64,000 nt of DNA from Gordius sp. MW1 (GCA_964036665.1 OZ038531.1:6510168-6574167), one strand, 5' to 3'. Shown: positions 1 through 12,262, counted from the first letter of the stretch. Notes: generated from the letters alone by a model not told the origin. Program-made: numbers and translations.

Positions 1-152
1 TCTTTGACCCGACTCTATAAATCCAACCCGATTCGACCCGAATGCATTCTAAAATTTTCAACCCGAACCCGACCCGAAAATTTTTAATTCGAACCCGACC
101 CGACCCGATCTCGGGTCGGGTTCGGGTTTCGGGTGACCCGTGCAGGCCTCTA
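1..152. mobile_element. Right end of a hAT-type element entering from the left
   Basis: GC-rich tract made of repeated ACCCGACCCG and CGGGTCGGG motifs, ending in CCCGTGCAGGCCTCTA. Read inward on the minus strand the end is TAGAGGCCTGCACGGG, of the same type as other hAT ends in this window (TAGAGATCTGCA, TAGAGCCCTGCA). The other end lies outside the window. It abuts the truncated end of the neighbouring MITE, so it probably inserted into it. Confidence 0.5.
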
Positions 153-621
153 TGAGCCCGAGTCCGACTTGATTTTTCAATTAGGAAATTTAAAAAAATT
201 ATTTTAAAATAAAGTTATTTCACCATATAAATACATAATGCATTAAATTGTTATTACTCGTAATTTATAACTAGGATAAGTTTAAAATAAAATTTTCATT
301 TTCACTCGCTACAATTTACTTAAAATATATTTTACCTAACGGTTCCAAATAAAACACTTTTTAAAATATTTCCTTATTTTAACTAATGTAACGGCTACCA
401 GGAATATATTTAAATTTCAGAATAAGATTTGCAATTAGGTCAAAATATTTTAATAGACAGGGGAAACAAGCTGAAACTTGGAAATATTATGTATGGTGTA
501 CGAAGATAATTATTTAATATCGAATTGAGTTTGTTTAGATCATATTTTATAAAAGATTAGTTTGCTTTAGTCAATTTGGGCCGGGCCGGGCCGGGCGTCG
601 GGCGGCCCGTGCAGGGCTCTA
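153..621 (-). mobile_element. Non-autonomous hAT MITE, copy A
   Basis: The right end GGCCCGTGCAGGGCTCTA (ending at 621) is the reverse complement of the left end of the copy at 11,044-11,633. The AT-rich interior, read on the minus strand, aligns with that copy over several hundred bases, including the stretches around AAACTTATCCTAGTT and CAAATCTTATTCT. The left end is truncated at the border with the element at 1-152. No coding sequence is present. Confidence 0.7.
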
Positions 622-800
622 GATACGCGTGTTGGCACTAATGCGCGTATCACAAAGCGAGGAGATAGAGATGAGGGGAGGGGGGGAAGGGGGGCAACGC
701 GTATATATTAATACGCGTCTAACATATCAATGAGAGAGATGATGGGGGGGGGGGGGTGTGTGTGCGTGGGGAAAGACGTTATCCAACAACAATTTTGTAG

Positions 801-1634
801 TTGAATAAAATCTCAATCAATTATCCTATCATGTGGAGTTCTTTGTCCGACCCTAACACTCCATTCCCTACCATAAACTCTCAAAAGAGTTGGAACACTC
901 CTCTCTACGACCATGCCCTTAAAACTCTTATATCGGGCGCATCGTTGGAGGAGTTACCAGCTTTAAGAAGTTTCGCATCAAGGTCCGGCCACGAGTGGTT
1001 GGAGGCCATCCCAAGTCGGACTCATGACCTTCAACTCTCCAACAACGAGTTCAGGATTGCAACAGGGCTCCGCCTAGGATGCGATATAGTTGCCTCTCAT
1101 CAATGCAACTTATGTGGCTCATCCGTTGGTACAAAAGGTCACCACGGCCTGCATTGCAAATTTAATAAGGCCAGATTTCTACGGCACACATCCGTTAACG
1201 CTCTTCTACAGAAGACATTCAAAAAGGCGGGCTTTCCTTCCCAATTGGAGCCTAATGGTCTTTGCCTTAGCGACAAGAAGAGACCTGATGGACAGACCCT
1301 CATCCCATGGGCAAAAGGGCTATGCCTAGCTTGGGACTACACTTGTCCGGATGCCTTTGCTCCCTCAAACCAAAACAAAGACCCCCTTGTTGATTCTGAA
1401 AGATTAAAATCCGCTAAATACGCAGAACTTAATTCCTCACTCCTTTTCTCCCCCATAGTGACCACTACCCTCACTACAATAGGTCCTAAAACCCAAGCCC
1501 TCCTGAAGGAATTGGGACGCCGCATAGCTGCCAATACCCTTGACAAAAGGGAAACTTTTTTTATAAAACAGAAAATCGGAATGATTATTTGCCATTACAA
1601 CGCTATGGCAATTTTTGAATGTTTACCTCTATGA
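801..1634 (+). pseudogene. 3' part of an RLE-class non-LTR retrotransposon (restriction-like endonuclease domain)
   Basis: The reading frame is open from 801 (TTG) with its first ATG at 831, so this is the C-terminal end of a larger polyprotein and not a whole gene. Numbering from 801, it shows a CCHC-type knuckle (C102, C105, H114/H115, C119) followed by RPDG (161-164) and WDYT (178-181). This is the arrangement seen after the reverse transcriptase of R2/NeSL-like elements that carry a PD-(D/E)XK nuclease. The same protein segment occurs on the minus strand at 38,177-39,015. After the stop, a short AT-rich tail runs into an A-run near 1,700. The reverse transcriptase part is missing, consistent with 5' truncation during target-primed integration. 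Family assignment is by motif recognition; the exact clade is not determined. Confidence 0.75.
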
Positions 1635-1934
1635 TTTTTATGTTGTTTTTAGTTTCATTTAATGTAAATCTTGCATAATAAAAAATATATTAATTGCTAA
1701 AAAAAAAATTATCCTATTGGCTATTTAAAGTATTTTATATGTGAAGTCATTATAGAACATGAAGGGTATTTCTTCACCTACAAATAAATAATCTTATTTT
1801 TTTCAAATCTAAAATAGATTATTTTTTATATTATAACAATATAACGTTGAAATATTTTTATTTTTAACTATAAATTTTGGTAGTTCATTTACCTTCAAAT
1901 TTTAAAAATTTTGAATTAAAAAAACTTATTTTAA

Positions 1935-2352
1935 TGTAATAACTTAGCACTTAAAAATAGGAAACCTAGCATTTTTAAAGATTAAAGATTTTCTTTGAAA
2001 TAATTACCATTAAAACTTTGCCCTTTATAGCTTTAAAAAATTATTATCATATATTTTTTAATACTCAGCATCTTGATTATAATTCATAACTTAACATTTT
2101 TCTAATAAAATACTTAGCATTTTAATAAAAAAAACTTAGCATATCAAAATAAAAAAAAACTTAGCATTATATAATAAAACTTAGCATTTTAAAATAAAAA
2201 ACTTAGCATTCCCTTTAAAATAATTGGCATTTAGATTAAAATACTTAGCATAAAATAAATAACATTTTTAAATAAAACTAAAGAAAATACTTAGCTCTTT
2301 AATTAAAATACTTAACATAAATTAGCATTTTGTAATTTTTTACCTAGCAGTT
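1935..2352. repeat. Degenerate array of an AACTTAGCAT-like motif
   Basis: About fifteen imperfect copies of (A/T)A(C)TTAGCAT occur at 15-40 base spacing in AT-rich DNA. Spacing is irregular, so this is a decayed microsatellite-like array, not a clean minisatellite. No coding potential. Confidence 0.6.
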
Positions 2353-5300
2353 AGATAACATCCTAAAACAATTACCTTTTTATTCCATCTCACAATCCCA
2401 GTAAAAGGGATATTACTGCTAAATTTTTTATGGTAATTATTTTGAAACTGAAAAGTGTTTTATAAAAAACTTTACGTTTGTTTATTAAAAAGACGCTAAA
2501 TTTTCTTATTAGAAAGTGGAATGTTTTTAATAAAAAATGACTAGTTTTTTATCCTAAGTATATTAATTATGTGCTTGAATTTTTTTAAGAAAATGCCAAG
2601 TTTTGTTAGTAACTAAGATATCAATCTTTACTGAGACATAATAATAAGTTTAAATATCTGTGATACTTTTATCACTATTACTATCACATGTAATAGTATT
2701 TGCTATTTTTTTAGGAAAGAAAATACGGCACACTTTCTCTGCCCCTCTTTTAATATGTTGGTTTGATTTTCACATATAGCTTTAGTAAGGATATAATCAA
2801 CAAAATTAGGTTTAAACACTTAGTGCTTTAGCAACTATATGTTTTGCAAGAATATAACTTAAATAAGTCAAGAAATCTTTGATGTGATCAGATTTTTGAA
2901 GACGTTTTATTTGGCCATCATTTTGATACTTGTATGGACAATGACAATTGTTTTATAAACTTTTTACGACTGAAAAAAACATTAGTCTTCAAATAGAATA
3001 CGCATATAGAATTGTGAAAAGAAATATATCATTTAGACAATAAGTTAAAAACATTGCTAGATCGAGTAGAGTATAGCAAAATAGATGCGTGGCTCATAAA
3101 ATAATAGCCCGCTAATGGACAAACTTCTAAAATTATTTAAATTATTTTTACATAACTTTAGATATAATAAAAATTATATGTAAGAATTTTTTTATTAATC
3201 TATATGGCCCAGAACCCGATATTTTAGTAAATTTAATCCTCATCTCTTTTCCTTTTTTGGCTACTGTTCCCATCTCTCTGATATGTAATAATTTTTCTTC
3301 CATCTATAAGTGGTTAATATAACAATAAAGAAACCTGAAAAAATAAGCATGGTTGATGAGAGTCACCTAGAGGCGTAAGAAACGGTCTTTGCAATTAAAA
3401 TATTAACCTTATTATGTCGAGGCTTAGTTACCAATCGCCGAGCATCCTGAAAAATATGCTTCCCCTCTAAATTTAAAATGGCTAAATGCCACACGCTTAA
3501 ATGACACTCAATCTTACATCTCACGATCGTGAGATTAGTTTGACCTGTCAACCAAATTATTTTGTTTTATTCCTAATTTGAAAGATTTTTGGAGCTATTT
3601 AATGTAAAGTATTTAATAGCTATTTTAGGTTATATATTTATTATATGAATTAACTAATAGCTCAAACCAATTGCAAAACATATGGTTTGTTTCCGATATT
3701 ACCGTAAGTTAATTTATATCTAATGGAAATATTTTATGCAAGACTTTTTTGCCTAATTATTTAGATAGATATAATATATTATGTACAAAATTTCTAAGGG
3801 CTTAATACAAAATATAATGCTTTGTTTAATATTATTAGGAACTAATGTTTTATAATGTTTTTTATTAAAAATGTAAAAAATATAAATATGGGAATTTATA
3901 AAAAAAATTCAAAATATTGTATAATAAAAATAGGTTTTTTTGTTCAACTTTTTTAATAAGAATGTGCAAGTGTTAGATGGGCTAGTAATTCATATCATGT
4001 AATGTAATGTTAAATATGATTCCATATAAATTAATTTGTGGTTGAAAATCAATGTATTTGTTAACCTTAGTCTATCATATCATTTAATAATTAATCTGCC
4101 ATTTATAAATGATTAATTAATACAAAATAGGTTTATTTTAAATTTATATAAGAAAAGAGAAAGTTAAATCAATTTGTGGTTGATTATAAAACAATATGTT
4201 TATTAACCTTAGGTTATCAAATCATAAAACACAAAATAAACAAAATAGTATATATTTTTGTTCATATAATATTTTAATACAAAATATAGGTTATGTTCAA
4301 TAAGACAAAAAATTAGAATATTTCTTGAAATTCTATATAAATAATTTAATTTATAAGATTATATAAATAAGGTTGGAACTATAAATAAAGAATATTTGAC
4401 ATAAAAAAACCTCAAAACAATAAAACAGAGTTGTTCAAACTTTGGAGTGCACATTGTGAAATTGGTGATTTCATATAATCGACAAATAGGTTTTTATAAT
4501 TTTTTACTAATTTGACCACAAAAAATTAACCGCAAAAGTTTGGGGTTTTTTGTTAAATTATTTTGATAGAGACTATTTTTAGAAACAAAATCACTTAAAT
4601 TTGATTGAAAAGCGCCATTACTTTCAAAAATATGACAAAAGTAGTAAAATCTATAAAACGGTCCCGAGCGTGATTATGGCCCTTTAAACGTCCATAACTT
4701 AAAAAGTATTGGCACAAAATGGCTAATATTTTCCGAAATTACTCTAACATGAGGCCTACGTCCTCACTAAAAATTATCCATATCTGAGATGGTCGGTCGA
4801 AAATCATCTTTTTTTGACGATTCGACATGGAATGGCCCTAATATCCTTTCACCTCATCAGTTATGCTATGATGTAAAAGAACAATCTGGGGCTACAAGCC
4901 ATGGATCACCATATAAAATCTACCCCCCGGCCGCTGTCTAGTAAAACGCGACTTTAATGCTTTTAATTGGTAACGCTTTTAGAGGACTTTTCCCATACCC
5001 TAATTGTATCGAATTAAGCTATGGATGTTTTTTGAATTTTGGCCTCTGTATAATCAAATCTTTCGAGGACTGAACAACTCTGAAGTTTTTTTTACCCTAG
5101 TAGCTTTTCTGTCGTCATACCAATCTGTTAGAGGCCTCATTAAAATATCTCAATTAGAAGATTATTCGGAAATCACCTTATCAGTTTGGCGTTGTTTCTC
5201 AAGTGGCCAGTGTACCAAACTCGGACGAACAATTAGAATGGGATGCTTGTGTAGTGTTATACTTCGTCTCCTACCTACCCTCGAGTTGTGATACTATACA

Positions 5301-5922
5301 GCAATTAAATTTCAGGTCACTCACTAGGGACTCAGGTCACGAATAGTTGAAATGTATCTTATTCAAATCAACAGGACTTAATCCTGAAATTTCATACGCA
5401 ATTGCCTATGGAATAGGTTTTATAATTATCAAAGAATATACTGGCGAAAACTGATAAGGAAAAGTGAGTGCGTAAACTGCATAAATATATCATTAAACAT
5501 TCATTTCGCCTATCGTATTTTGCTAAATCACGGTCCGCTAGTTCCCCCTCACTCGTTCGCGCTTAAATTACGCTGTTCGCTTTTTATTAGCGTTCTTTTA
5601 ATTAACTTAATTTCAAAGCTCTATATCCTTTCGCATTTTGAATCTCCATATTCTACCGCTTTTAATTTTGCATCCATTTTTCAATTCCATAATTCCTTTT
5701 TAATTATAATATCATTTAAATGTTTTGCACACATCGTTTTCCATTTAAAATCTCCAATACACGATGTCAACTTATAATACTATTTTAGCAATATAACCAG
5801 TGCAATGTCATTAACAAAACCAATTATAAGTTCTGCATGTGATACCGTCATATCAAAGACAATTTAAGTTTTCAAGGAATTTTTAGGCGTTACAAAATTA
5901 ATTTAAATTCTAACACGATTCT
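2353..5922. other. AT-rich stretch without recognisable genes
   Basis: Short open frames such as 5,004-5,291 and 5,520-5,777 show no domain I recognise and have low-complexity composition. The one discrete feature is the 18-bp palindrome at 3,518-3,535, listed separately. Confidence 0.5.
3518..3535. repeat. 18-bp perfect palindrome shared with a MULE-type MITE
   Basis: ATCTCACGATCGTGAGAT is perfectly self-complementary and also occurs at 16,546-16,563 inside the MITE that splits hAT-1. It may mark a decayed relative of that MITE. Confidence 0.5.
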
Positions 5923-6550
5923 AGCCTCATTTTCTCAACAAGCCAAGCTCGGAGGTTTCATAATAAACGACGCCGGCCACTCATTTTTATCATGCCTCAA
6001 TCTGTGTTAGGAGCCAAAACAGCAAGGCTGTTTAATCATCGACGAAAGCTTTACCGTTAGAAAATTTAGCCGCAAGCAACAACCTCGCCTACTTTCTGCT
6101 TTATAGGAGTGCTGAAAGCAACATTTTCTTGTTGTCTTACGTGACAGCCCACTTTCGTGCCCTTTATAAGAGCAGCCTTAGAGGGGCAGCGTCTCATCCT
6201 CTCGTTACGCCAACAAGAAATTTTAGATGCCTAGATAAAAACAGCTTCCACTGTAATATTTATCTAATGGGGTGAATTAATGTCATACCGCCCTACGTCT
6301 CATGTTTGCTAAAGCAAGCGGTTAATATTGTTAAATGACCATCATAGGTACAAAAATCTTTCATTTTTGTTTGCTCAGAATGTCAAAAAGAATATGATGC
6401 TTATAGGTCCTTAAGGTCGCACAAGTCGATCCGGGATTCCGACGTATGACCGTATTGCTAAGTATGGTTCTGGTCTCAATCTATTTTAAATTGAGGAGAT
6501 GATCGGTACGTATCGTAGTTGCCGTCTCAAGCGCGAACTTCTTATCCAAT
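5923..6550 (+). repeat. Left arm of a long diverged inverted repeat, with C2H2 finger remnant
   Basis: This arm pairs with 7,021-7,707 in inverted orientation. Matching landmarks include CAACAAGCC(A/G)AGCTCG, CTAATCATCGACGAA, TTAGCCGCAAGCA and the (A/G)AGGTCGCACAAG segment. On the plus strand 6,366-6,449 encodes a C-x2-C...L-x2-H pattern (first Cys codon at 6,372) and then meets a stop; the second zinc-binding His has been lost. The arms differ by many substitutions and indels, so the structure is old. Confidence 0.65.
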
Positions 6551-7020
6551 AACCACTAAAGCCACTAGCCTACCCTCAACTCTTATGATATAAATCAACC
6601 AAGCCATTGAAAAAATTCACGTTTGAAATTAAATTATAAATATATGGCAATCTCAGTTAGCCATCACGAGTCGACCGCCGATAAGTCTCCACCAGACAAT
6701 CAGTCGTCACCTCCGCGGCAACATTGTGAATCTCATCCTTAACCTCCACTCAAATACAAATTGTTGATTCGTTGTCGGTTGACCAGTTTGGCACGAGAAA
6801 TTTGTAAATACAACATAGTTATTATTGCTTAGATTGCATGTGTGGTCATGGACGCCGCAGACGCTCCTGCAACGCCAAAGTAATGGTGTTCTCGATTATA
6901 GTACCCCTCAACGAATCAGTTGACAGAGAGGAGTTTATTTACTCCCAATGGCGAAGACTTCTAAAGTGATGGAAGTCTATGTTATATAAGGGTGGGCTGT
7001 TTAACGGGGTTGGGTGGTTT

Positions 7021-7707
7021 TTGGGGAAGAGTTCGCGCTCGAGACGGCAACCAAGATGCGTTACGATCATCTACTCGCGTTGTATGTCAGAGACTGAAAT
7101 CGGAACAACACGCTGATGTGTCTGAACCCTTTTATGTATCATCTTGTGCGACCTTAATGCGGCACTAGTGGGATATGCCGTTTGACATTCCGGGCATACA
7201 AAATGAAGTGTATAGGTACCTTTGAGGCTGCTTAACATTATACCCGATGTACTTGGGCAAACATGTGTCGAAGGGCGTTATGGCATCGATTCGCCGCATT
7301 GGATGCCTTTTACAATAGAAGCTAGTTTTAGCCTATGACATTAGATAATGTGTCTTTTAATTCGGTTTTGCTATGAGAAACTGGACAAGTAAAAAATTTT
7401 GTTGGTGGAAAGAAGAAGATGAGATTGTCCCCCTCTATCTGAGGCTGTCCTTCCTAAAAGCAATGTGGCGTGGATGTGAGTAGTTTTTTTGTTGAACAGA
7501 GGAGAGATTTCGCTGGCGAGCAGAAAGTTGGCGAAATTGATGCTTGCGGCTAATTCATGGATGTTAACCTTCGTCGATGATTAGGCAGCCTTTTTTGGAA
7601 GATTTGGCTGTTTTGGTCGAACATCGGTGATTGAGGCGTGCTAGGAATGCCTGGCCTGTGTCGTCTTTTATGTCACCTTCGAGCTCGGCTTGTTGAAAAG
7701 TTGAGGC
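7021..7707 (-). repeat. Right arm of the long inverted repeat
   Basis: Inverted partner of 5,923-6,550 with about 470 bp between the arms. The outer edges are GCCTCA at 5,923 and TTGAGGC ending at 7,707. It carries the better preserved C2H2 finger, described separately. Confidence 0.65.
7071..7277 (-). pseudogene. C2H2 zinc-finger remnant in the inverted-repeat arm
   Basis: Open minus-strand frame ending with TAG at 7,071-7,073. It contains a canonical single finger, C-x2-C-x12-H-x4-H, with Leu before the first His (CPEC ... ALRSHKMIH). No longer domain is visible, and the upstream frame is closed by a stop just above 7,277. The plus-strand counterpart at 6,366 has lost the last His. It could be a fragment of a transposon-encoded or captured host zinc-finger protein; function unknown. 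Confidence 0.5.
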
Positions 7708-8125
7708 TACAGTCGGGGTAGCATTTGTGTTGATTCTGCATTACCTATAAGTTCCTAGATATTACAATAGAAAAAATAGTGTGAACAACAAAATATAGAA
7801 AGATGTTTTTTGACTTTCTGGTGTTCCGCAATCCTTAAGAATTTCTGGCAACTACTCAAAAATTTCGTCTCTAATTTTATCAATGTGTGATTCAGTTTTG
7901 AGCTTCAATTATATCAGGGAACATTTCAAGGCTTTTTTTAAAACTGAGACCTCCAAGGGCAAAATTTTATTTTTATAAAACATTATGAATTTTTAAATAT
8001 AAACTAGGGGGTTTTATTAATCTTCGGAAGACTTATGGGGGATATCAAACTACATTCTTAAAATGATCATAACTTTAACGCTAATATAGGAACACTTCCC
8101 AAATTATAAACATAAGTTTATAAGC

Positions 8126-8195
8126 CTCTTATAGGTTCTTTCAAAAAATTATTTGATTATCTCTTATAGGTTCTTTCAAAAAATTATTTGATTAT
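8126..8195. repeat. 35-bp tandem duplication
   Basis: Two adjacent identical 35-bp units beginning CTCTTATAGGTTCTTTC occupy 8,126-8,160 and 8,161-8,195. Confidence 0.9.
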
Positions 8196-8254
8196 AAATA
8201 ATAGTTAAAAAATTATATGCATTTTACTAAACCCAAAGAATATCTATAGAAATC

Positions 8255-8693
8255 ATGTATGGGATCAGAGAAAGACATATTCTTCGATTCATTGGAAAAG
8301 GAAATACAAGGAATTCGACAGGAAGAAAGCCTAATTATTGGGGCGGATTTTAACGCTCACGTAGGGAAAGATCGCTTCGGATATGAACGCAATTGGAGGC
8401 TGTGGGCATGGTCTTAAGAACGGAAAAACATCTCCAACTATCTCAAGCATATAACATGGCGATCGTTAACATATATTCAAAAACGCGAGGATCATATTGT
8501 GACCTATAGAAGTGGAAAGCATTTTAGTCAAATTGACTATTTGCTTATACGGCGAAAGGACTTAAGGAGTATCAAGGATTGCAAAGTAATACCGGGAGAA
8601 GAAATCGGCAGACAACATCGTCCCCTTGTTGTGGATCTTGACAGAAAAATATTTCCCAAAAGAAGAAAGGTCTATGAACCTCGAATTAGATAG
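8255..8693 (+). pseudogene. Apurinic-type endonuclease fragment of an RTE-like non-LTR retrotransposon
   Basis: In more than one frame the DNA encodes pieces of an exonuclease-endonuclease-phosphatase domain: GADFNAHVG near 8,342, then TYRSGKHFSQIDYLL and, near 8,610, QHRPLVVDL. These match the catalytic Asp/Asn and terminal Asp-His motifs of the endonuclease that RTE/CR1-type elements use to nick target DNA. Frameshifts separate the segments, the open part is only 8,499-8,693, and no reverse transcriptase follows. A hAT-like terminus begins 12 bases after the end, so the retroelement fragment was cut or interrupted there. The family is a confident call; the clade (RTE versus a relative) is less certain. 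Confidence 0.75.
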
Positions 8694-8705
8694 AAAAGGC
8701 TAAAG

Positions 8706-9130
8706 CAGGGGTAGGCAACGCGGCGGGCGCCATGGCGCCCCCGATCGATTTTTAATGCGCCTTCGCTGGACTAATGTAAATGGATGATATGAGCGTATCT
8801 AATAACACGCACGTATTTTTTGTTAGTGTGTGATCGTATTTCGAATAGACCACGCGTAGACCGTGCATTTAAAACTACCAAGTAATCCGAAATAATTCTT
8901 TTCTTGCAAAACCCTACATGGATAAATGTAAAAGAAACAGAACATATTATTTTAACGATGAATGGGAACATCTATATTGTTTCGTTGATTACAAAGGGAA
9001 GTGTATTTGTTTGTTGTGTAATAATAGTGTTGCGATTCCCAAGAAAAGTGATAATAAACGACATTTTAAGACCGTTCATACAAATTTTGTGACTTGTGAT
9101 TCGAAATTTTTTTTCGTTTAGAATTGGTAT
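8706..9130 (+). mobile_element. 5' fragment of a ZBED5-like hAT element
   Basis: CAGGGGTAGGCAAC at 8,706 is a typical hAT terminal sequence. It lies 212 bases before an open frame that encodes the N-terminal zinc finger of a ZBED-like hAT transposase. The remainder of the transposase and the opposite terminus are absent. Confidence 0.65.
8918..9121 (+). pseudogene. N-terminal zinc-finger fragment of a ZBED5-like hAT transposase
   Basis: 67 residues starting at an ATG. They contain a YFNDEWEHLYCFV stretch, then CLLC and RHFKTVH, a C-x2-C...H-x4-H DNA-binding finger like that at the start of ZBED5/GTF2IRD2-type transposases. The frame stops after the finger; the catalytic RNase H-like core and dimerisation domain are missing. 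Nothing suggests it is expressed. Confidence 0.6.
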
Positions 9131-9149
9131 ATTAGGTTAACATTGATAA

Positions 9150-9280
9150 TTACCCTATGCCCTCCCTTAGAAGGGCCTATGCCTCTACTGATATGGGTCC
9201 CTGTGCCCCCCCCCTTCCTACAAAAGCCTATGCCTTTACTGATGTGGGTTCGAATCCCGGAGAAGGCAAATTTTTTTTAA
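9150..9280 (+). repeat. SINE-like repeat with a Pol III B-box
   Basis: GGTTCGAATCC at 9,247-9,257 is a perfect tRNA-type B-box, followed by CGGAGAAGGCAAA and T8, which resembles a Pol III terminator. A partly duplicated leader (GCCTATGCCTCTACTGATATGGG and a close copy) precedes it. No convincing A-box or cloverleaf is present, so I call it SINE-like, not a tRNA. Confidence 0.45.
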
Positions 9281-9904
9281 AAATTATTATATTGCTCTTG
9301 CTAATACCATTGATAATATGACTTTTTGACCGTGTCCTGGCTACTGACAATTGAAAAAAATGACCATTAGCCAAAGTGAAATTAAAATCGATTTTGCAAA
9401 TAATGAATTCTCGCCGTTCGAGAATCATAATCATAATTGTCTTTATTTTAAACTAATATATTTATTTCAAAAATTTACCGCGAAATAATGTTTATTATCT
9501 TCACTCTTTTTAAAGCTACATTTTTCCGTTCGTAACTATTCCAGTGAAAAATATAATAATGATTAAAAGTCGAAAAAGTGATATATATATAAAATCGATA
9601 ATAATAATATTATATCTTGGTAAGCGAGGTATATTGATCGATATGTATGATTATCCAATATCTTCCAAATTAATAATAATCATGATTTACATATATTATA
9701 GTGCGTATCTTCTTTTTGACATTTATTTAATATACGCTTTTATTTACGGATCTTGATTAATGTTGCGTGTCTGTAATATAAAGTAGTTTTTACAGTGCGT
9801 GTGTATTTTAATAAAATCTGATATGATTTAGTATTTATTAAAGATCGGCATATGCCACAGCAAAATGATTATTTAATTATTTATACAAATTTTTCATTAA
9901 ATTA

Positions 9905-9955
9905 AAAAAAATTGTCCCTCCGGGTATCGAACCAGCAATTCAGAACGTTGGACGG
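9905..9955 (-). repeat. Second B-box repeat in inverse orientation
   Basis: The minus strand reads GGTTCGATACCCGGAGGGAC and then AA and T8, closely similar to 9,247-9,278. The 8-base ends around the B-box can nearly pair with each other. Likely another copy of the same SINE-like family. Confidence 0.45.
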
Positions 9956-9959
9956 ACGG

Positions 9960-11035
9960 ACAACAAAAAGCGAGCCCATAAATTGCATTATTATTCGAAT
10001 TGCCAAGAGGCAAAATTTTTGTAGTAATATTTTAACTGAATCCATTGAGGTTTATTATAAATTAACAATATTTATCCACTCTTAATTCCTTCGTTGATAA
10101 ACAAATCAACGGTTTTCCATAAAAAACGAATTATAAAACTTTCAAATCTTGTTCTTGCAAAATCGAAGACCTTAGTTTAGAGAAATTACAAGCTATTCGA
10201 AATTTAACATGCATGGTTTTTTCATATAAATGAGAAATATTTTAACCTTTTCTAAATATTTTTGGCGTATACATTTTTTATTCATTTGCCTGATATATTG
10301 GGAATTAAATACCTAATTTACAAAATGTCACCAATTATAAAATAAAGCTATATCTTCACTTTAAAGTTGGAATGTGATCTAAAATATTATTATAATATTA
10401 AAATTTTACTTTTTCTGTTTGAAATTGCAACTATGGTAGTGCATTAGAAACTAATAGATATATTTCCTTATATTAAAATTATATAAAGTACTTTTCTTTA
10501 AATGACTTTGGTCAATATATGTAAACTGAAAATAATGTTAACAAATGATTAGTTCCTTTATTTGGTGATGCGTGATCTGGCTTTATATTTATTTGATTTA
10601 TTTTCTATATCATTTTTTACTAATATGTATTTTTATTGTATGGAGAAGTTATACTAATAATAGTTATACCAGTAAAAGCTTTATCTAAAACCCATGGTTG
10701 TTTATTAAAATTCTCTGTATATTAGGTCTTTTTAAGGCATAATTTAAAAAATGTACAAATTATTATAATCATCACTATCTATACTTTGAGATTTTGACAT
10801 GTCTTATTAATTATCATACATTATAGCATGGGAATAGGTTATGCTTCATGATACAACTTTATTGTGTCTCGAGCTTTATAGGGTTTGTTGATTAAGTCAG
10901 ATGAAAGTCTTAGAGTGATGAAATGATAGATAACTTAACAACATTTTCCATTTATAATTTGATGATTAAGGAATATTTTTATTCTGATCGATGGTGGTGA
11001 AGATTTACTGAATGTCTTGTAAATTAATAATATGT
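9960..11035. other. AT-rich DNA without recognisable features
   Basis: No open frame, RNA gene or repeat boundary could be supported here. The motif AAAAAGCGAGCC(C/A)ATAAATTGCAT at its start recurs near 15,265. Confidence 0.4.
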
Positions 11036-11043
11036 ATCGTATC

Positions 11044-11633
11044 TAGAGCCCTGCACGGGCCGCCCGTAACCCGGCCAGGCTCGATTGGGTTTCGGGCTCG
11101 GGCAGAATTTTATAAAATAATCGGGGCTCGGGTCGGGCCTGCGGAATTGAACTAAAGCAAATTAGTCCTTTAAAAAATAAGATTTAAATAAACTCAACCC
11201 GATATAAGAATTATCTTCAAACAGCGTACATTATATAGCTTCCATTCAGCTTTTACTGATCTGACTTGCAAATCTTATTCTAGTATTATAATAGATTCAT
11301 AATAGCTTTAACAACTTTAGAAATAAGATAAGTAAATACTTTAAACAGTTTTTTATTTTGAACTATTAAAAATATATTTAGAGTAAAATTTTTAGCTTTA
11401 AAACTGAATAAATTGTTACGAGTTAAAGATTTTTTATTTAAAACTTATCCTAGTTGTAAATTACGCGTAATAACGATCAAATGCATTTTATATTTCTATG
11501 GTGAAATAATTTTCTAAAATTAGTATTTCAAAAATTTATGGGGGGGGGGGGGGGGGGGCTCGGGTCGGGCCAGAAATAAATAAATCTGTTGGGCCGTGCT
11601 CGGACATAAAAAATTTCATTTTGTAGGGCTTTA
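11044..11633 (+). mobile_element. Non-autonomous hAT MITE, copy B, with perfect TSD
   Basis: The left end TAGAGCCCTGCACGGGC and right end (reverse complement TAAAGCCCTACA) form degenerate terminal inverted repeats. The element is flanked by perfect 8-bp duplications ATCGTATC at 11,036-11,043 and 11,634-11,641, the hAT signature length. GC-rich subterminal repeats surround an AT-rich core homologous to 153-621. It holds an 18-base G run at about 11,541. No coding sequence. Confidence 0.85.
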
Positions 11634-12029
11634 ATCGTATCCTACCAAGAATCCTTGTAACCCACATAACAAACATATAGGCTAATCAAATTTAGCCCAG
11701 AATTTTCATCCAATCAAAACCCTACAACAATATCACTCAGCCAGTGTAAGCTAGTGGTACTTAAGCTTAGCACATTGTTGGTGCGTAAACGCCTTCAACT
11801 CTCTGCACTCTCATACGTGACCCCTTTAGAACAAACACCAAGCTATCTTAATTTTCCATCATCACAACGCCGCTCCAACCGACGCGCTCCTAATAATCTC
11901 CACGCTCTACCTGATCTACTTCTCCAATTGACGCTTATGCCACAACCGTGATCTCAACGGCTTCCTTTTACAATGATGTCGATGAACTTGACGAATGAGG
12001 TTTAATTTCGACTTCCCACCGTTTATATG

Positions 12030-12262
12030 CTGCTTGCGGGCAATGTAGCGTTTTGAATGATTTTAGTAGCTGACATTGAAATGTATAGAAGTAAACATTG
12101 ATTTTAAGCAATAATAAGTTATCAAATGATTAGAATATTAGTTTTTTGGAAAATGATTTATTTAGAATTATCGCAAAAAACTTATTTGTTGTAAAAATGC
12201 TTTTTTACGTGATATGGCGTTGTACGTAAAATGCCTGTTTTTGGAGGAAAACCGCTTTTTTC
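12030..12262. repeat. Repeat homologous to the region upstream of the U2 snRNA gene
   Basis: This stretch aligns with 28,740-28,975, sharing GCAATGTAGCGTTTTG, GATTTTAAGCAATAATAAGTT and a TTTTTCG/TTTTTGG-rich end. At the other site the homology stops about 60 bp before the U2 start; here no snRNA follows. Confidence 0.6.

Noticed and set aside
9228..9280. Possible tRNA gene at the B-box
   Set aside because: No D-arm, anticodon arm or pairing acceptor could be built; only the B-box and a T-run are present.
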